Made by a program: the position numbers and the translations under genes. A stretch of 5,525 bases of DNA from Proteobacteria bacterium UBA1847 (lineage in GTDB: Bacteria; Pseudomonadota; Gammaproteobacteria; Steroidobacterales; Woeseiaceae), in contig DDIP01000378.1 in NCBI GenBank assembly GCA_002338605.1, positions 1 through 5,525 on the forward strand, read 5' to 3'. Shown piece after piece: positions 5,379-5,525 of this stretch. Position 1 is the stretch's first letter, and each line of letters starts with the position of its first letter. The notes under the pieces are model-generated. The model was given only the letters and a program-made list of their open reading frames with translations, did not search any database and was not told the origin of the DNA.

Positions 5379-5525
5379 ATGCCCACCCCCAACCTCGACA
5401 CCGCCATCCGCCACGAGATCGACCAGTTCGTCTCGAACCTCACCACGCTCGTGCGCCAGGCCGCGCTGGACGCTGTGAAGGAAGCCCTAGGTGCCACAGG
5501 CCCGAGCGTAGCCACACCCGCGCGG
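5379..5525 (+). CDS. N-terminus of a small DNA-binding-like protein (partial)
   Basis: ATG at 5379 opens a frame of 49 codons that runs off the window. It begins MPTPNLDTAIRHEIDQF, continues with an amphipathic helix ending in DAVKEALG (31-38), then a Gly/Pro/Ala linker. High G+C in third positions (GCC, CTC, ATC, CGC) is typical of a native gene in a high-GC genome and unlike the operon. The helix-plus-linker start recalls myxobacterial proteins whose C-terminal half is a small helix-turn-helix domain; that half is outside the window, so the DNA-binding role is inference. No strong Shine-Dalgarno is visible. An in-frame ATG does not occur just upstream; the ATG at 5371 is in another frame. 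Confidence 0.65.
   Translation, partial: MPTPNLDTAIRHEIDQFVSNLTTLVRQAALDAVKEALGATGPSVATPAR

Overview
The window reads as a junction zone in a high-GC bacterial chromosome. It holds the edge of a mobile element at a tRNA-Gly gene, a gene-poor stretch, a compact minus-strand accessory operon, and the first codons of an ordinary high-GC gene. The lineage cannot be fixed from this sequence. The right-hand partial gene (MPTPNLDTAIRHEIDQF...) recalls short DNA-binding proteins that I associate with myxobacteria and related former Deltaproteobacteria, and the flanks look richer in GC than the operon. I see no integrase, transposase or CRISPR array.

Bases 1-220: a dense set of TGTCC/TGTCCGC direct repeats at 10-12 bp spacing runs up to the 3' half of a tRNA-Gly(CCC) gene. 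That half carries anticodon loop, T arm, 3' acceptor strand and CCA, but no 5' half. This is the usual scar of an integrative element in the 3' end of a tRNA gene. By its orientation the element lies to the left, and what lies right of base 220 is chromosome or an older neighbouring insertion. Bases 221-594 hold no gene I can defend, only a strong hairpin and a few doubtful small ORFs.

Bases 595-5302 (minus strand, read right to left) look like one transcription unit. It runs: a 32-codon leader ORF; a two-TM protein with a PLD-like (DUF5919-like) cytoplasmic domain; a beta-RFAP synthase-like protein of the GHMP fold; a three-part fusion of HAM1/ITPase-like pyrophosphatase, P-loop nucleotide kinase and winged-helix-like tail; a doubtful 119-codon ORF; and a Dam-type adenine methyltransferase. 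Junctions are tight: a stop codon inside the next Shine-Dalgarno, a 10-nt gap, then ATGA, GTGA and GTGA overlaps.

Together, a PRPP-using ribosyl-arene synthase homologue, a nucleoside-triphosphate pyrophosphatase, a nucleotide kinase, a membrane protein and a DNA methyltransferase suggest a pathway that makes or polices an unusual nucleotide, possibly tied to self/non-self marking or defence. The domain assignments come from motifs read by eye. The system-level role is inference; I know of no described system with this exact gene set. A divergent plus-strand gene starts at 5379 and runs off the window.
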